A stretch of 64,000 bases of DNA from Pseudoxanthomonas sangjuensis (GTDB lineage Bacteria; Pseudomonadota; Gammaproteobacteria; Xanthomonadales; Xanthomonadaceae). Position 1 is the stretch's first letter. Each line of letters opens with the position of its first letter. The position numbers and the translations under genes were made by a program. This document shows positions 11,113-18,744 of the stretch, piece after piece. Below the pieces are notes generated by a model. The model was not told where the DNA came from and ran no database searches. It worked only from the letters and a program-made list of their open reading frames with translations. Location: positions 1-64,000 of the forward strand of contig NZ_PDWR01000001.1 of assembly GCF_010211755.1 (NCBI RefSeq), written 5' to 3'.

Positions 11113-11822
11113 GCGGTCGCAGCGTCCCACAGCGCGCTGCCCGCCTTCTTCCGCAGCTTCTCCAGTCGCGCTTCGTGCGCGGCCAGTTCCTCCTCGGAAG
11201 CTTGCACGCGCGGGCGTTCGCCGTGGCTGGACGCGGCGAATTCCTGCGTGGCCGCGACCGCCTGCGCCGCCGGTTCGTCGGGCGTGCCGAAGCCGATCTC
11301 GCCCTGGCCCGCGGTCAGGTGCAGGTAGACTTCGCACAGCAGCTCGGCGTCGAGCAGCGCGCCGTGCTTGGTGCGCCCGGAATTGTCCACGCCCAGGCGC
11401 TTGCACAGCGCGTCCAGCGAATTGCGCTGTCCGGGGAAGCGCTGGCGCGCCAGCAGCAGCGAATCCTCGACCGTGCAGCGGTCGCGCATCCGGCCGTAGT
11501 GCGGGCCGAGCCGCGACAGCTCGTAGTCGAGGAAGCCGATGTCGAACTCGGCGTTGTGGATCACCAGTTCGGCGCCATCGACGAAGGCGAGGAATTCGTC
11601 GGCGATTCCGGCGAACAACGGCTTGTCCGACAGCATCGCCAGGTTCAGGCCGGTCACCTCGGCCGCGCCCGGTTCGAAGTCGCGCTCCGGGTTGATGTAC
11701 TTGTGGAAGGTGCGCCCGGTCGGGCGGCGTTCCAGCAGCTCGACGCAGCCGATCTCGACCACGCGGTTGCCCTTCTTCCATTCCAGGCCGGTGGTTTCGG
11801 TGTCGAGGATGATCTGGCGCAT
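11109..11822 (-). CDS. dnaQ: DNA polymerase III epsilon subunit (3'-5' proofreading exonuclease)
   Basis: DnaQ proofreads for the replicative polymerase. The 237-aa product has the three DEDDh exonuclease motifs: ExoI LDTETTGLEW at the N-terminus, ExoII HNAEFDIGFL, and ExoIII KHGALLDAELL. The C-terminal tail (RLEKLRKKAGSALWD) is the part expected to contact the alpha subunit. Synteny with rnhA is as in E. coli, although here the genes are co-directional and separated by a GNAT gene. The ATG lies two bases after the GNAT stop codon. Confidence 0.95.
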   Translation of the reverse strand: MRQIILDTETTGLEWKKGNRVVEIGCVELLERRPTGRTFHKYINPERDFEPGAAEVTGLNLAMLSDKPLFAGIADEFLAFVDGAELVIHNAEFDIGFLDYELSRLGPHYGRMRDRCTVEDSLLLARQRFPGQRNSLDALCKRLGVDNSGRTKHGALLDAELLCEVYLHLTAGQGEIGFGTPDEPAAQAVAATQEFAASSHGERPRVQASEEELAAHEARLEKLRKKAGSALWDAATA

Positions 11823-11824
11823 TC

Positions 11825-12349
11825 CTATTCCGCTTCGAGGACGAACAACTGCACGTCGTGGTCGATGCCGTGCAGCCGGGTCATTGTCGCAGACCCGAAT
11901 CCCAGTTTCCGCAACAGCCGGATCGAGGCGGCGTTGTCCGGGTCGACGATGGCCAGGATGCGGGCGAGGCCGAGCCGCTCGCGGCCGTCGGCCAGCACCG
12001 CAGCCGCGGCTTCGGCGGCATAGCCGCGGCCGGTGAATTCGCCGAGCAGCGAATAACCCAGGTCCGGCGCGTCCAGCCCCTCGCGGCGCAGCAGTCCGCA
12101 CAGGCCGACGGGGGTGCCGTCCTTCAGCGAGACCCGGTACAGGCCATGCCCATGCCGCGCGTAACTCGTCGCGGGGCCGTTGCGGATGTAGGCGCGCGCA
12201 TCGTCCAGACTGCGCACGCCGCGATCGGCGATGAAGCGGATGAAGCCAGGGTCGTTGAGCTGGCGCAGGACGAAGTCCGCGTCGTCGTCCGCCTCGGGGG
12301 ATAGCCGGGACAGCCGCAGGCGCGCGGTTTCGACGACCGGTACGCTCAT
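11825..12349 (-). CDS. GNAT-family N-acetyltransferase (RimJ/RimL type)
   Basis: The 174-aa protein begins with the RimJ-like [16 protein letters not shown]-type strand pattern and ends with the acetyl-CoA-binding region ([19 protein letters not shown], then [18 protein letters not shown]). These features fit acetyltransferases that modify N-terminal amino groups or small molecules. The substrate cannot be told. It overlaps rnhA by four bases (ATGA) and is two bases from dnaQ, so it is translated as part of that operon. Confidence 0.88.
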   Translation of the reverse strand: MSVPVVETARLRLSRLSPEADDDADFVLRQLNDPGFIRFIADRGVRSLDDARAYIRNGPATSYARHGHGLYRVSLKDGTPVGLCGLLRREGLDAPDLGYSLLGEFTGRGYAAEAAAAVLADGRERLGLARILAIVDPDNAASIRLLRKLGFGSATMTRLHGIDHDVQLFVLEAE

Positions 12350-12795
12350 GCCGCGGCCGCGTCGCGGAACCTCGTCGCCTGTTCGCGCGCCAGCGCGTCG
12401 ACGCGCTCGTTGTCCGGATCGCCGTTGTGGCCCTTGACCCAATGCCAGTCGATCCTGTGCTTCTGTACCGCGGCATGCAGGCGTTCCCACAGGTCGCGGT
12501 TCTTGACCGGGTCGCCGCCGGCGGTCTTCCAGTTGCGACGCACCCAGTTCGGCATCCATTCGGTGATGCCCTGGCGCACGTACTGCGAATCGGCGTACAG
12601 CGCGATGGCGCACGGTTCCTTCAGCGTTTCCAGCGCCATGATCGCCGCCATCAGCTCCATGCGGTTGTTGGTGGTGTGCGCCTCGCCGCCGACCAGTTCG
12701 CGCTCGCGGCCGTTGTAGCGCAACAGCGCCGCCCAGCCGCCGGGGCCGGGATTGCCGAGGCAGGAGCCGTCGGTGTGGATCTCGATCTGCTTCAT
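12346..12795 (-). CDS. rnhA: Ribonuclease HI
   Basis: RNase HI removes RNA from RNA:DNA hybrids. The 149-aa product has all four acidic catalytic residues in their motifs: [32 protein letters not shown] and NERVDALA. It also has the basic protrusion region. Length is nearly identical to E. coli (155 aa). It is the first gene of the rnhA-GNAT-dnaQ-amidohydrolase operon. Confidence 0.97.
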   Translation of the reverse strand: MKQIEIHTDGSCLGNPGPGGWAALLRYNGRERELVGGEAHTTNNRMELMAAIMALETLKEPCAIALYADSQYVRQGITEWMPNWVRRNWKTAGGDPVKNRDLWERLHAAVQKHRIDWHWVKGHNGDPDNERVDALAREQATRFRDAAAA

Positions 12796-12860
12796 CCGGC
12801 CATGTTAACAGCTGGCCGGTGGCGACCCCCGGCACGGCGCGTTTGGTCGCGTCGCGCGAT

Positions 12861-13643
12861 TCAGGCGATCAGCCGCTGCGCGAAGCGCATCCACGCATCG
12901 GTGCCGGACAGCATCAGCCGCAGCGGCCACGACAGCACGACCAGCAGGCCGCCGATGACGAAGGCCGGATGCAGGCGGCGATTGCGCAGCGTGTCCCACG
13001 CGATGCAGGCAAGCACCAGCGCGCAGGTGGCCAGGAAGTACGGCACCAGGCCGGCCTGTCGCCAGGCCTCGATGGGGATGCGCGAAATCGCCGCAGTCAG
13101 CATGCCGACGCACGACAGCAGCATCAGCCGCTTGTGCCAGTCGCTGCGCTTGCGCAGCCACAGGCCGGCACCGACCAGGCAGGCGAACACGAACATGTCC
13201 CCCAGCGGGACGACCAGGAAGATCGGCGGCGGCGGCGCGCCGGGCGGAACGCGGCCCAGGTGCCCGGCAGTGATCGCGGTGGCGGTCCCGAGCACCAGCA
13301 CGGCGACGGCCAGCAGCGCGCCGAATGCGCCCAGCTTCCTGTGCGTCGCGACGCGGCCCCCGGCTACCAACCGCGCCTGCGCGAAGAACAGCAGGAACCA
13401 GCCCGACATCACCACCCCGTGCGCGGCGACCAGCACGGTCATCGGCGACGGATCGAAGACCGCTTTCAGGTAGAAGGTGCGGGCGAAGCCGGCGATCACG
13501 ACGGCGATGGCGAGCACCGCCGCCCACAGGTAGAGCGGATGCTCGGCGCGGCGCCGGGAAACGGGAATGGCTATGTCGGATCTCCGGTAGGATTCCTGCC
13601 GGAATGCACGACAACGAGGGCCCGCAGCGGCCATTGCGGCCAC
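12861..13643 (-). CDS. Conserved multi-pass membrane protein of unknown function
   Basis: The 260-aa protein has about seven hydrophobic helices, starting with LYLWAAVLAIAVVIAGFA near residue 37. Conserved-looking polar residues include FARTFYLK, a His in VAAHGVVMSGWFLLF, and THRKLGAFGALLA. The His/Arg pattern is reminiscent of small haem-binding membrane proteins, but I do not recognise a named family with confidence. The ATG at 13643 gives a 36-residue hydrophilic N-terminus; a later start near residue 4 is equally possible. Its stop is 65 bases from rnhA on the same strand. Confidence 0.65.
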   Translation of the reverse strand: MAAMAAAGPRCRAFRQESYRRSDIAIPVSRRRAEHPLYLWAAVLAIAVVIAGFARTFYLKAVFDPSPMTVLVAAHGVVMSGWFLLFFAQARLVAGGRVATHRKLGAFGALLAVAVLVLGTATAITAGHLGRVPPGAPPPPIFLVVPLGDMFVFACLVGAGLWLRKRSDWHKRLMLLSCVGMLTAAISRIPIEAWRQAGLVPYFLATCALVLACIAWDTLRNRRLHPAFVIGGLLVVLSWPLRLMLSGTDAWMRFAQRLIA

Positions 13644-13677
13644 CCGTTCCGACGGATGGTGGGAGACCGTTGGGTCA

Positions 13678-13699
13678 GTCGATGAGCTGCAGCCGTTCC
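13678..13699 (-). repeat. Imperfect duplicate of the ABC-transporter 3' end (copy 1)
   Basis: These 22 bases match 14680-14701 at 20 positions. Copy 2 encodes the last residues of the ABC transporter just before its stop. Copy 1 lies beyond the 309-aa orphan gene, so the two copies bracket a segment of about 980 bases. Confidence 0.6.
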
Positions 13700-13711
13700 T
13701 GACGGCTCACA

Positions 13712-14641
13712 TCATTGGGCATCGTCTGGTCCGACCCACCATACATGGCCGTCTTCAGGAACCGGTACAGGGCATTCACGGGACTCGATGGCGACCAGGC
13801 GCCTGCCAGCGCCGGATGCAGCCCAGTCCTGGAGCAGCTTTTCCACGGAACGGCGGCTTTGTGCAGCGATACCGATGTTGCGGTCGACCTGCCATTCGTC
13901 GTTGTCATCCTCCGGCTTGTGCCGATGCGGCACGTTGTAGCTGCATCGGAGGCAGTAATAGGCGATTCCCGAAGTCCAGTCTTCGCTGAATCCTATGCCG
14001 GGGGCAGTGGCCCCAAGCAAGGCGCCCAAGTCGGCTTGTGAGTCGCATTCGATGAATGCGGTGAAGGTCTGGAACTCAGAAGGGGTCAGCCGTTCCAGTG
14101 CGTTGAACACCGGAACCTCTGTTTCGCCATCGAAGCGGCTTCCGGTCTTGGCGCCATCGTGCAGGACGATGTCTCCGAACCGATAACCGCTTTCCGGCAA
14201 CGGGACGTTGAGCAGGCGGGAGCGGACGACGTCTATGCGGCGTGCAAACAGCGTCTCACCTTTTCCCCATGCATTCAGGCGGATGCTGACGACGCCGAAG
14301 TCGCCATCGATCGGGCCTTCAGTGCCAGGTAGCCCGATGTTGCACAGCGCCCATAGGCGGCGCGCTTCGGCCCAGTCCCCCAGAGCGGTTGCCGCGATTC
14401 CTGCATTCCAGCAGGCGGCATCGTCTGGCTGGTCCGACAGTTCCAGCGCGGTCAGGTTGTGGCGCAGCGATGTCGGCCAATCGCGGAGATACTTGTGAAC
14501 CAATCCGCGCATGTAATGCCACGCCACGTGTTTGGGGTCGTGGCCCAGCAGCGAAGCAAAATGGCGCGACGCAAGATGAAGTTCTCCGCGGTCCCATGCT
14601 GCATAAGCCTGGTCACTCAGTTCTGCGACGTCTTGATTCAT
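13712..14641 (-). CDS. Hypothetical TPR-like protein in a lower-GC insert
   Basis: The 309-aa product begins MNQDVAELSDQAYAAWDRGE. It shows TPR-like helical pairs in its first 120 residues (ASRHFASLLGHDP, HNLTALELSDQPDDAACWN, TALGDWAEARRLW). The C-terminal half has no motif I recognise and ends in a Trp-rich tail (GHVWWVGPDD). There is no signal peptide or membrane segment. GC is lower than in neighbours (35 of 60 bases in 13861-13920). It lies immediately downstream of the ABC exporter gene, between two near-identical 22-base repeats. This suggests an acquired cassette. The content recalls immunity-type proteins of polymorphic toxins, but that is speculation. Confidence 0.7.
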   Translation of the reverse strand: MNQDVAELSDQAYAAWDRGELHLASRHFASLLGHDPKHVAWHYMRGLVHKYLRDWPTSLRHNLTALELSDQPDDAACWNAGIAATALGDWAEARRLWALCNIGLPGTEGPIDGDFGVVSIRLNAWGKGETLFARRIDVVRSRLLNVPLPESGYRFGDIVLHDGAKTGSRFDGETEVPVFNALERLTPSEFQTFTAFIECDSQADLGALLGATAPGIGFSEDWTSGIAYYCLRCSYNVPHRHKPEDDNDEWQVDRNIGIAAQSRRSVEKLLQDWAASGAGRRLVAIESRECPVPVPEDGHVWWVGPDDAQ

Positions 14642-14676
14642 GGGTGTCGTGCTGTTTGGTTTGACGAGGTGCAGTT

Positions 14677-16446
14677 CTAGTCGATGAACTGCAGCCGTGC
14701 CAGTTCCGCGTACAGGCCGCCCTGCGCGATCAGTTCGGCATGGGTGCCCTGGGCGACGATCCGTCCGCGGTCCATCACCACGATGCGGTCGGCCTTCAGC
14801 ACGGTGGCCAGGCGGTGGGCGATGACCAGCGTGGTGCGGCCCTGCATCAGCCGTTCCAGTGCGTGCTGCACCGCGCGCTCGCTCTGTGCGTCGAGCGCGG
14901 AAGTCGCCTCGTCCAGCAGCAGGATCGGTGCGTCCTTCAGCAGCGCGCGGGCGATCGCGATGCGCTGCTGCTGGCCGCCGGACAGGCGCGCGCCGCGTTC
15001 GCCGAGCTGCTCGTCGTAGCCGTTGGGCAGGGCCATGATGAAATCGTGCGCCTCCGCGGCGCGCGCGGAGGCCTCGACTTCGGCATCGCTGGCGTCGAGC
15101 CGGCCGTAGCGGATGTTGTCGCGCGCGCTGGCGGCGAAGATCGTCGGCGCCTGCGGCACCAGCGCGATGGCTTCGCGCAGGGCGTGCGGATCGAGCGTGC
15201 GCACGTCGGTGCCATCGATCGCGACCATGCCGGTCTCGGGGTCGTGGAAGCGCAGCAGCAGCGAGAACACCGTGCTCTTGCCGGCGCCGGACGGACCGAC
15301 CAGGGCGACGGTTTCGCCAGGCGCGACCTGCAGGTCGAAACCTTCCAGTGCGGCGGTGTCGCGGCGCGACGGGTAGTGGAAGGTGATGCCGTCCAGTTCC
15401 AGTTCGCCGCGCAGCGGACGCGGCAGTGCCCGCGGCTGTTCCGGCGCGGCGATGCCGACGCTTTCGTCCAGCAATTCGGCGATCCGGCCCATGCCGCCGG
15501 CCGCCTTCTGCAGTTCGTTCCAGACTTCGGCCAGCGCGGCCACCGAACCGCCGCCGAACAGCGCATACAGCACGAACTGGATCAGCGTGCCGGCGGTCAT
15601 GCGGTGCGCGACGACATCGTGCGCGCCGATCCACAGCACCAGGGTGATCGCGCCGAAGAACAGGACGATCGTGCTGCCGGTCATCAATGCCTGCGCGCCG
15701 ATGCGGCGCCGCGCGGCGCGCACAGTATTGGCCACCGCGTCGGCGAATCGGCCGCGTTCGTAGCCCTCGCGCGCATGCGCCTGCACCGTGCGCACCGCGC
15801 CGAGGGTTTCGGTCGCCAGCGCGTTGGCGTCGGCCACGCGGTCCTGGCTGGCGCGGGAGATGCCGCGGATGCGCCGCGAACCCAGCACCACCGGCAGCAC
15901 CGCCAGCGGGATGCCCAGCAACGCCCATGCCGCCAGCCGCGGGCTGGTCACGAACAGCATGGCCAATGCGCCGATCGCGGTGATGCCGCTGCGCAGGGCG
16001 ATGGACATCACGCTGCCGACGACGTTGCGGATCAGCTCGACGTCGGCGGTCAGGCGCGACACCAGGTCGCCGCTGCGGTTGCGCTCGTGGAAATCCACGT
16101 CGAGGCCGATCAGGTGGCCGTACAGGCGGTTGCGCAGGTCGGCGACCACGCGCTCGCCCAGCAACGACACGAAGAAGAAGCGCGCGGCCGTGCCGATGGC
16201 CAGCACCACGGCAACGCCGAACAGCAGCAGGAACGCGCGGTCGATCCCGCCGGCGCCGCCGCTGCGGAAGCCTTCGTCGATCATCGTCCTGAACGCGACC
16301 GGCAGGCTCAGCGAAGCCGTCGACGATACGCCGAGCGCCGCCAGCCAGCCGACGAACAGGCCCAGGTGCCGGCGCACGAACGGCCACAGCGCGTGCAGGC
16401 TGCCGAGGTTGGCCTTGGGCTTGGCGGGGTCGGGGTTCGCGGACAT
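14677..16446 (-). CDS. ABC exporter half-transporter (MsbA/multidrug type)
   Basis: The 589-aa protein fuses a six-helix transmembrane domain (residues about 20-310) with an ATP-binding domain. The nucleotide-binding domain shows Walker A GPSGAGKST, Q-loop VPQAP, signature LSGGQQQRIAIARALL, Walker B ILLLDEATSALD and the H-loop VIAHRLATV. It would work as a homodimer in the inner membrane exporting lipids or drugs; the substrate is not determined by sequence. Its ATG overlaps the yigZ stop by one base (TGATG). It is therefore the last gene of the sigma/anti-sigma/yigZ operon. Confidence 0.88.
   Translation of the reverse strand: MSANPDPAKPKANLGSLHALWPFVRRHLGLFVGWLAALGVSSTASLSLPVAFRTMIDEGFRSGGAGGIDRAFLLLFGVAVVLAIGTAARFFFVSLLGERVVADLRNRLYGHLIGLDVDFHERNRSGDLVSRLTADVELIRNVVGSVMSIALRSGITAIGALAMLFVTSPRLAAWALLGIPLAVLPVVLGSRRIRGISRASQDRVADANALATETLGAVRTVQAHAREGYERGRFADAVANTVRAARRRIGAQALMTGSTIVLFFGAITLVLWIGAHDVVAHRMTAGTLIQFVLYALFGGGSVAALAEVWNELQKAAGGMGRIAELLDESVGIAAPEQPRALPRPLRGELELDGITFHYPSRRDTAALEGFDLQVAPGETVALVGPSGAGKSTVFSLLLRFHDPETGMVAIDGTDVRTLDPHALREAIALVPQAPTIFAASARDNIRYGRLDASDAEVEASARAAEAHDFIMALPNGYDEQLGERGARLSGGQQQRIAIARALLKDAPILLLDEATSALDAQSERAVQHALERLMQGRTTLVIAHRLATVLKADRIVVMDRGRIVAQGTHAELIAQGGLYAELARLQFID
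14680..14701 (-). repeat. 3' end of the ABC-transporter gene (copy 2 of a direct repeat)
   Basis: This copy is the authentic coding end of the ABC transporter (…RLQFID). It differs from 13678-13699 at two of 22 bases and has the same orientation. Confidence 0.6.
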
Positions 16447-17036
16447 CAGGCACCGGCTTCGGCGAAACGTACCCGGTCACGGGTGGCGTCGCGCAGGTGG
16501 GTTTTCAAGGCGTCGACGCGGTCGGCGGGCAGGCGCAGGCGCAGCCGGGCGCCGTTTTCGTCGAAGTCTTCGGACAACTTTTCCGCCGAAAACGCCGCCA
16601 GCGCCGCATGCACGCTGCCGAGTTCGCCGAAGGGGGCGGCGAGGGCGACCTCGCGCATTTCGATCAGGGCGCGCCGCTGCGCGGTACGCAGGCATTCGGC
16701 CGCGGCGCCGCCGTAGGCGCGGACCAGGCCGCCGGCGCCGAGCTTGATGCCGCCGAACCAGCGCGTGACCACCACGACCACCTGGTCGTAGCCCTGGCCA
16801 TCGATCGCGGCGAGGATCGGCCGCCCCGCGGTGCCGGCCGGTTCGTTGTCGTCGCTGGAGCGGTATTCGGCGCCGATCCGGTAGGCCCAGCAGTTGTGCG
16901 TGGCGTCCGGATCGCCGACTTCGTCGACGAAGGCCAGCGCCGCCTCCGGCGATGTCGCCGGCGCGGCGCGGGCGATGAAGCGGCTGTGCTTGACCTCGAG
17001 GGTCAATGTCGCCGGTGCGGCGAGGGTGTCGGTCAT
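16446..17036 (-). CDS. yigZ: YigZ/IMPACT-family protein
   Basis: The 196-aa product has the IMPACT N-terminal fold with the diagnostic SDDNEPAGTAGRPIL (about residues 59-73) and VTRWFGGIKLGAGGLVRAYG. A C-terminal DUF1949-like domain follows. Bacterial members are of uncertain function; relatives in eukaryotes regulate Gcn2. The start at 17036 overlaps the stop of the anti-sigma gene (ATGA), indicating translational coupling within a stress-type operon. Confidence 0.92.
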   Translation of the reverse strand: MTDTLAAPATLTLEVKHSRFIARAAPATSPEAALAFVDEVGDPDATHNCWAYRIGAEYRSSDDNEPAGTAGRPILAAIDGQGYDQVVVVVTRWFGGIKLGAGGLVRAYGGAAAECLRTAQRRALIEMREVALAAPFGELGSVHAALAAFSAEKLSEDFDENGARLRLRLPADRVDALKTHLRDATRDRVRFAEAGA

Positions 17037-17947
17037 TCTTCCAGCAGTTCGCGCAGTTCCGGCGGCAGTTCGGCCCGCGGGTATTTTCCGACGAACAGGC
17101 GCAGGCTTGCGCGCGCGCCGTCGACGTCGTCCTGTTCCAGGCGCCGTTGGATGCGCTTGAGCCACTTGCGTTTGGACAGCTTCGCGTCCTTTTCGACCGG
17201 GATGCCGGCGAGTGCGCCGGCCCTGGGGCCGGTGACCACGACCTGGTCCAGCGACGCGGAGTCTTCGCCGGCAGCGGGTGGTGGCGGTACCGGTGCCGGC
17301 GCCGAGGCTGGCGGGGCGTATTCGCGCGACGGCAGGATCGGGGCGGCGCGCCGCTGGCGCTCGGCATTCGCCTGCGCCTCGTACGCCTCGGCTTCGCGCT
17401 TGCCGGCGGCGCGTTGCATGGCAACGGGCGGCTCCGGGGCGAAGGCGGGTTCGGCCGGCGCTGCGATTTCCGCCCCTGCGGCCGCATCGGCCATTGGCGC
17501 AGGTTCGGCCAAGGGCGCGACGGGCAGCGGCTTGGGCGTGGGAGCCACGGCGGCGCGCTCGGGCGCCGATGGAACGACATCGGCCGGCGGCGGCATTGCC
17601 TTCAAGGGCGGCGGCGGGCTTGCCGGCTGGGCGGGCACGACTTCGATTTGCGCGATGCGCGCTTCGCTTGCCGCGGGCGCATCGCTCATCGCAGGCATCG
17701 CCGCTTCATGCGTCGGCCGCAATTGCCAGGCGATGCCGACCGCGAGCAGCGCCGATGCGGCCACGCCGGTATACAGCGGCCAGCGCGGGCGCCGCCTGCG
17801 CGGCATGCCGGCGACCGCGGAATGCGCGGCGGCGAGGATCTTCGCGTCCAGTGCCGGCGACGGTTCGCCGTGCGGGCCGAGGCGCGCGATCCGCGCGGCC
17901 AGTTCGCGTTCTTCCGGGGTCAGCGGTTCGGGCGGGCGCATGTTCAT
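17033..17947 (-). CDS. Putative membrane anti-sigma factor with a VVTG motif
   Basis: The 304-aa protein has a cytoplasmic N-terminal segment and one membrane helix (about residues 56-73, LYTGVAASALLAVGIAWQL). A long Pro/Ala-rich periplasmic region follows, then a C-terminal helical region (WLKRIQRRLEQDDVDGARAS...FVGKYPRAELPPEL). Topology and tight overlap with the ECF sigma gene suggest an anti-sigma factor, but no canonical zinc-binding ZAS motif is visible. Residues SLDQVVVTGPRAG resemble the TonB-box region of xanthomonad TonB-dependent receptors. Low-complexity Pro/Ala content is high. Confidence in the regulatory role rests on operon position. Confidence 0.65.
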   Translation of the reverse strand: MNMRPPEPLTPEERELAARIARLGPHGEPSPALDAKILAAAHSAVAGMPRRRRPRWPLYTGVAASALLAVGIAWQLRPTHEAAMPAMSDAPAASEARIAQIEVVPAQPASPPPPLKAMPPPADVVPSAPERAAVAPTPKPLPVAPLAEPAPMADAAAGAEIAAPAEPAFAPEPPVAMQRAAGKREAEAYEAQANAERQRRAAPILPSREYAPPASAPAPVPPPPAAGEDSASLDQVVVTGPRAGALAGIPVEKDAKLSKRKWLKRIQRRLEQDDVDGARASLRLFVGKYPRAELPPELRELLEE

Positions 17948-18582
17948 TCGTTCAACCTCGCGCGCAGCTTGTCCATCGCGTAGCGCAGCCGCGCCTTCAC
18001 CGTTTCCCGGCCCACGCCGGCGATCTCGCCGATTCCCTCCAGCGTCAGCTCCTGTTCCAGCCGCAACAGCAGCACCTCGCGTTGTTCTTCCGGCAATTCG
18101 TCCAGCGCCAGCTGCAGGCGGCGGCGCTGCTCGAATTCCGACAACTGCCGGTCCGGCGTGTCGGGGTCGGGGACGCGCGCGGCGCGCTCGTCGGCGTCTT
18201 CCGGTGCCGGCGGGCGGTGCTTCGCGGCGCGCCAGTGGTCGGCCAGGCGGTTGTGGGCGATGCGGAACAGCCAGGTCGAGAACGCTGCCTCCGGTTTCCA
18301 GCCTGCGCGCGCTGCGATGACCCGCTGCCACACGTCCTGGAAGAACTCGTCGGCCAGCGCCGGGTCGCGCAGCTGGCGCAGCAGGAAGCGGTACAGGCGG
18401 CCGCGGTGGCGCGCGTACAGCGGCGCGAACGCAGCCGCGTCGCCGGCGGCCCAAGCCGCCATCAATGCCTCGTCGGGGGCTTCCGCGGCGTCGTTCACGG
18501 CCGCCAGCGTAAGCTGTTCCGTCCCCGGACGGGAAGCCGGCCAGGTCGCCAGATGCGCGTCCCGGCGCGAGGACGGCGGCAT
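17944..18582 (-). CDS. ECF-type RNA polymerase sigma factor
   Basis: The product contains sigma region 2 (ALYARHRGRLYRFLLRQL..ALADEFFQDVWQRV) with FSTWLFRIAHNRLADHWR. Region 4 (LDELPEEQREVLLLRLEQ, then LTLEGIGEIAGVGRETVKARLRYAMDKLR) has a normal helix-turn-helix. The ATG at 18582 gives 212 aa; a GTG at 18499 would give a shorter protein beginning VNDAAEAPDE. The N-terminus is therefore uncertain. It heads an operon with the anti-sigma, yigZ and ABC exporter genes, and is divergent from the GGDEF-EAL gene with about 160 bases between. Confidence 0.9.
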   Translation of the reverse strand: MPPSSRRDAHLATWPASRPGTEQLTLAAVNDAAEAPDEALMAAWAAGDAAAFAPLYARHRGRLYRFLLRQLRDPALADEFFQDVWQRVIAARAGWKPEAAFSTWLFRIAHNRLADHWRAAKHRPPAPEDADERAARVPDPDTPDRQLSEFEQRRRLQLALDELPEEQREVLLLRLEQELTLEGIGEIAGVGRETVKARLRYAMDKLRARLNE

Positions 18583-18744
18583 TTCATCGGGCAAATTGTG
18601 ACCGGTGGTCGGGTAAACCGTCGCGATATGCATGAAAACTGATAACGTTCGTCGGGAGCGGCTGGGGTTCCGGGGAGCCCGCGATGCCGGCCTGCAGGCC
18701 GATCGCGCCCGTCTCGACCAGCACGCGTAGGGGAAGCCGCCTGA

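Noticed and set aside
13675-13908. 77-codon minus-strand frame ending RLQLID
   Set aside because: It lies inside the 309-aa gene in another frame; its similarity at the end is due to the 22-base repeat and not to a separate gene.
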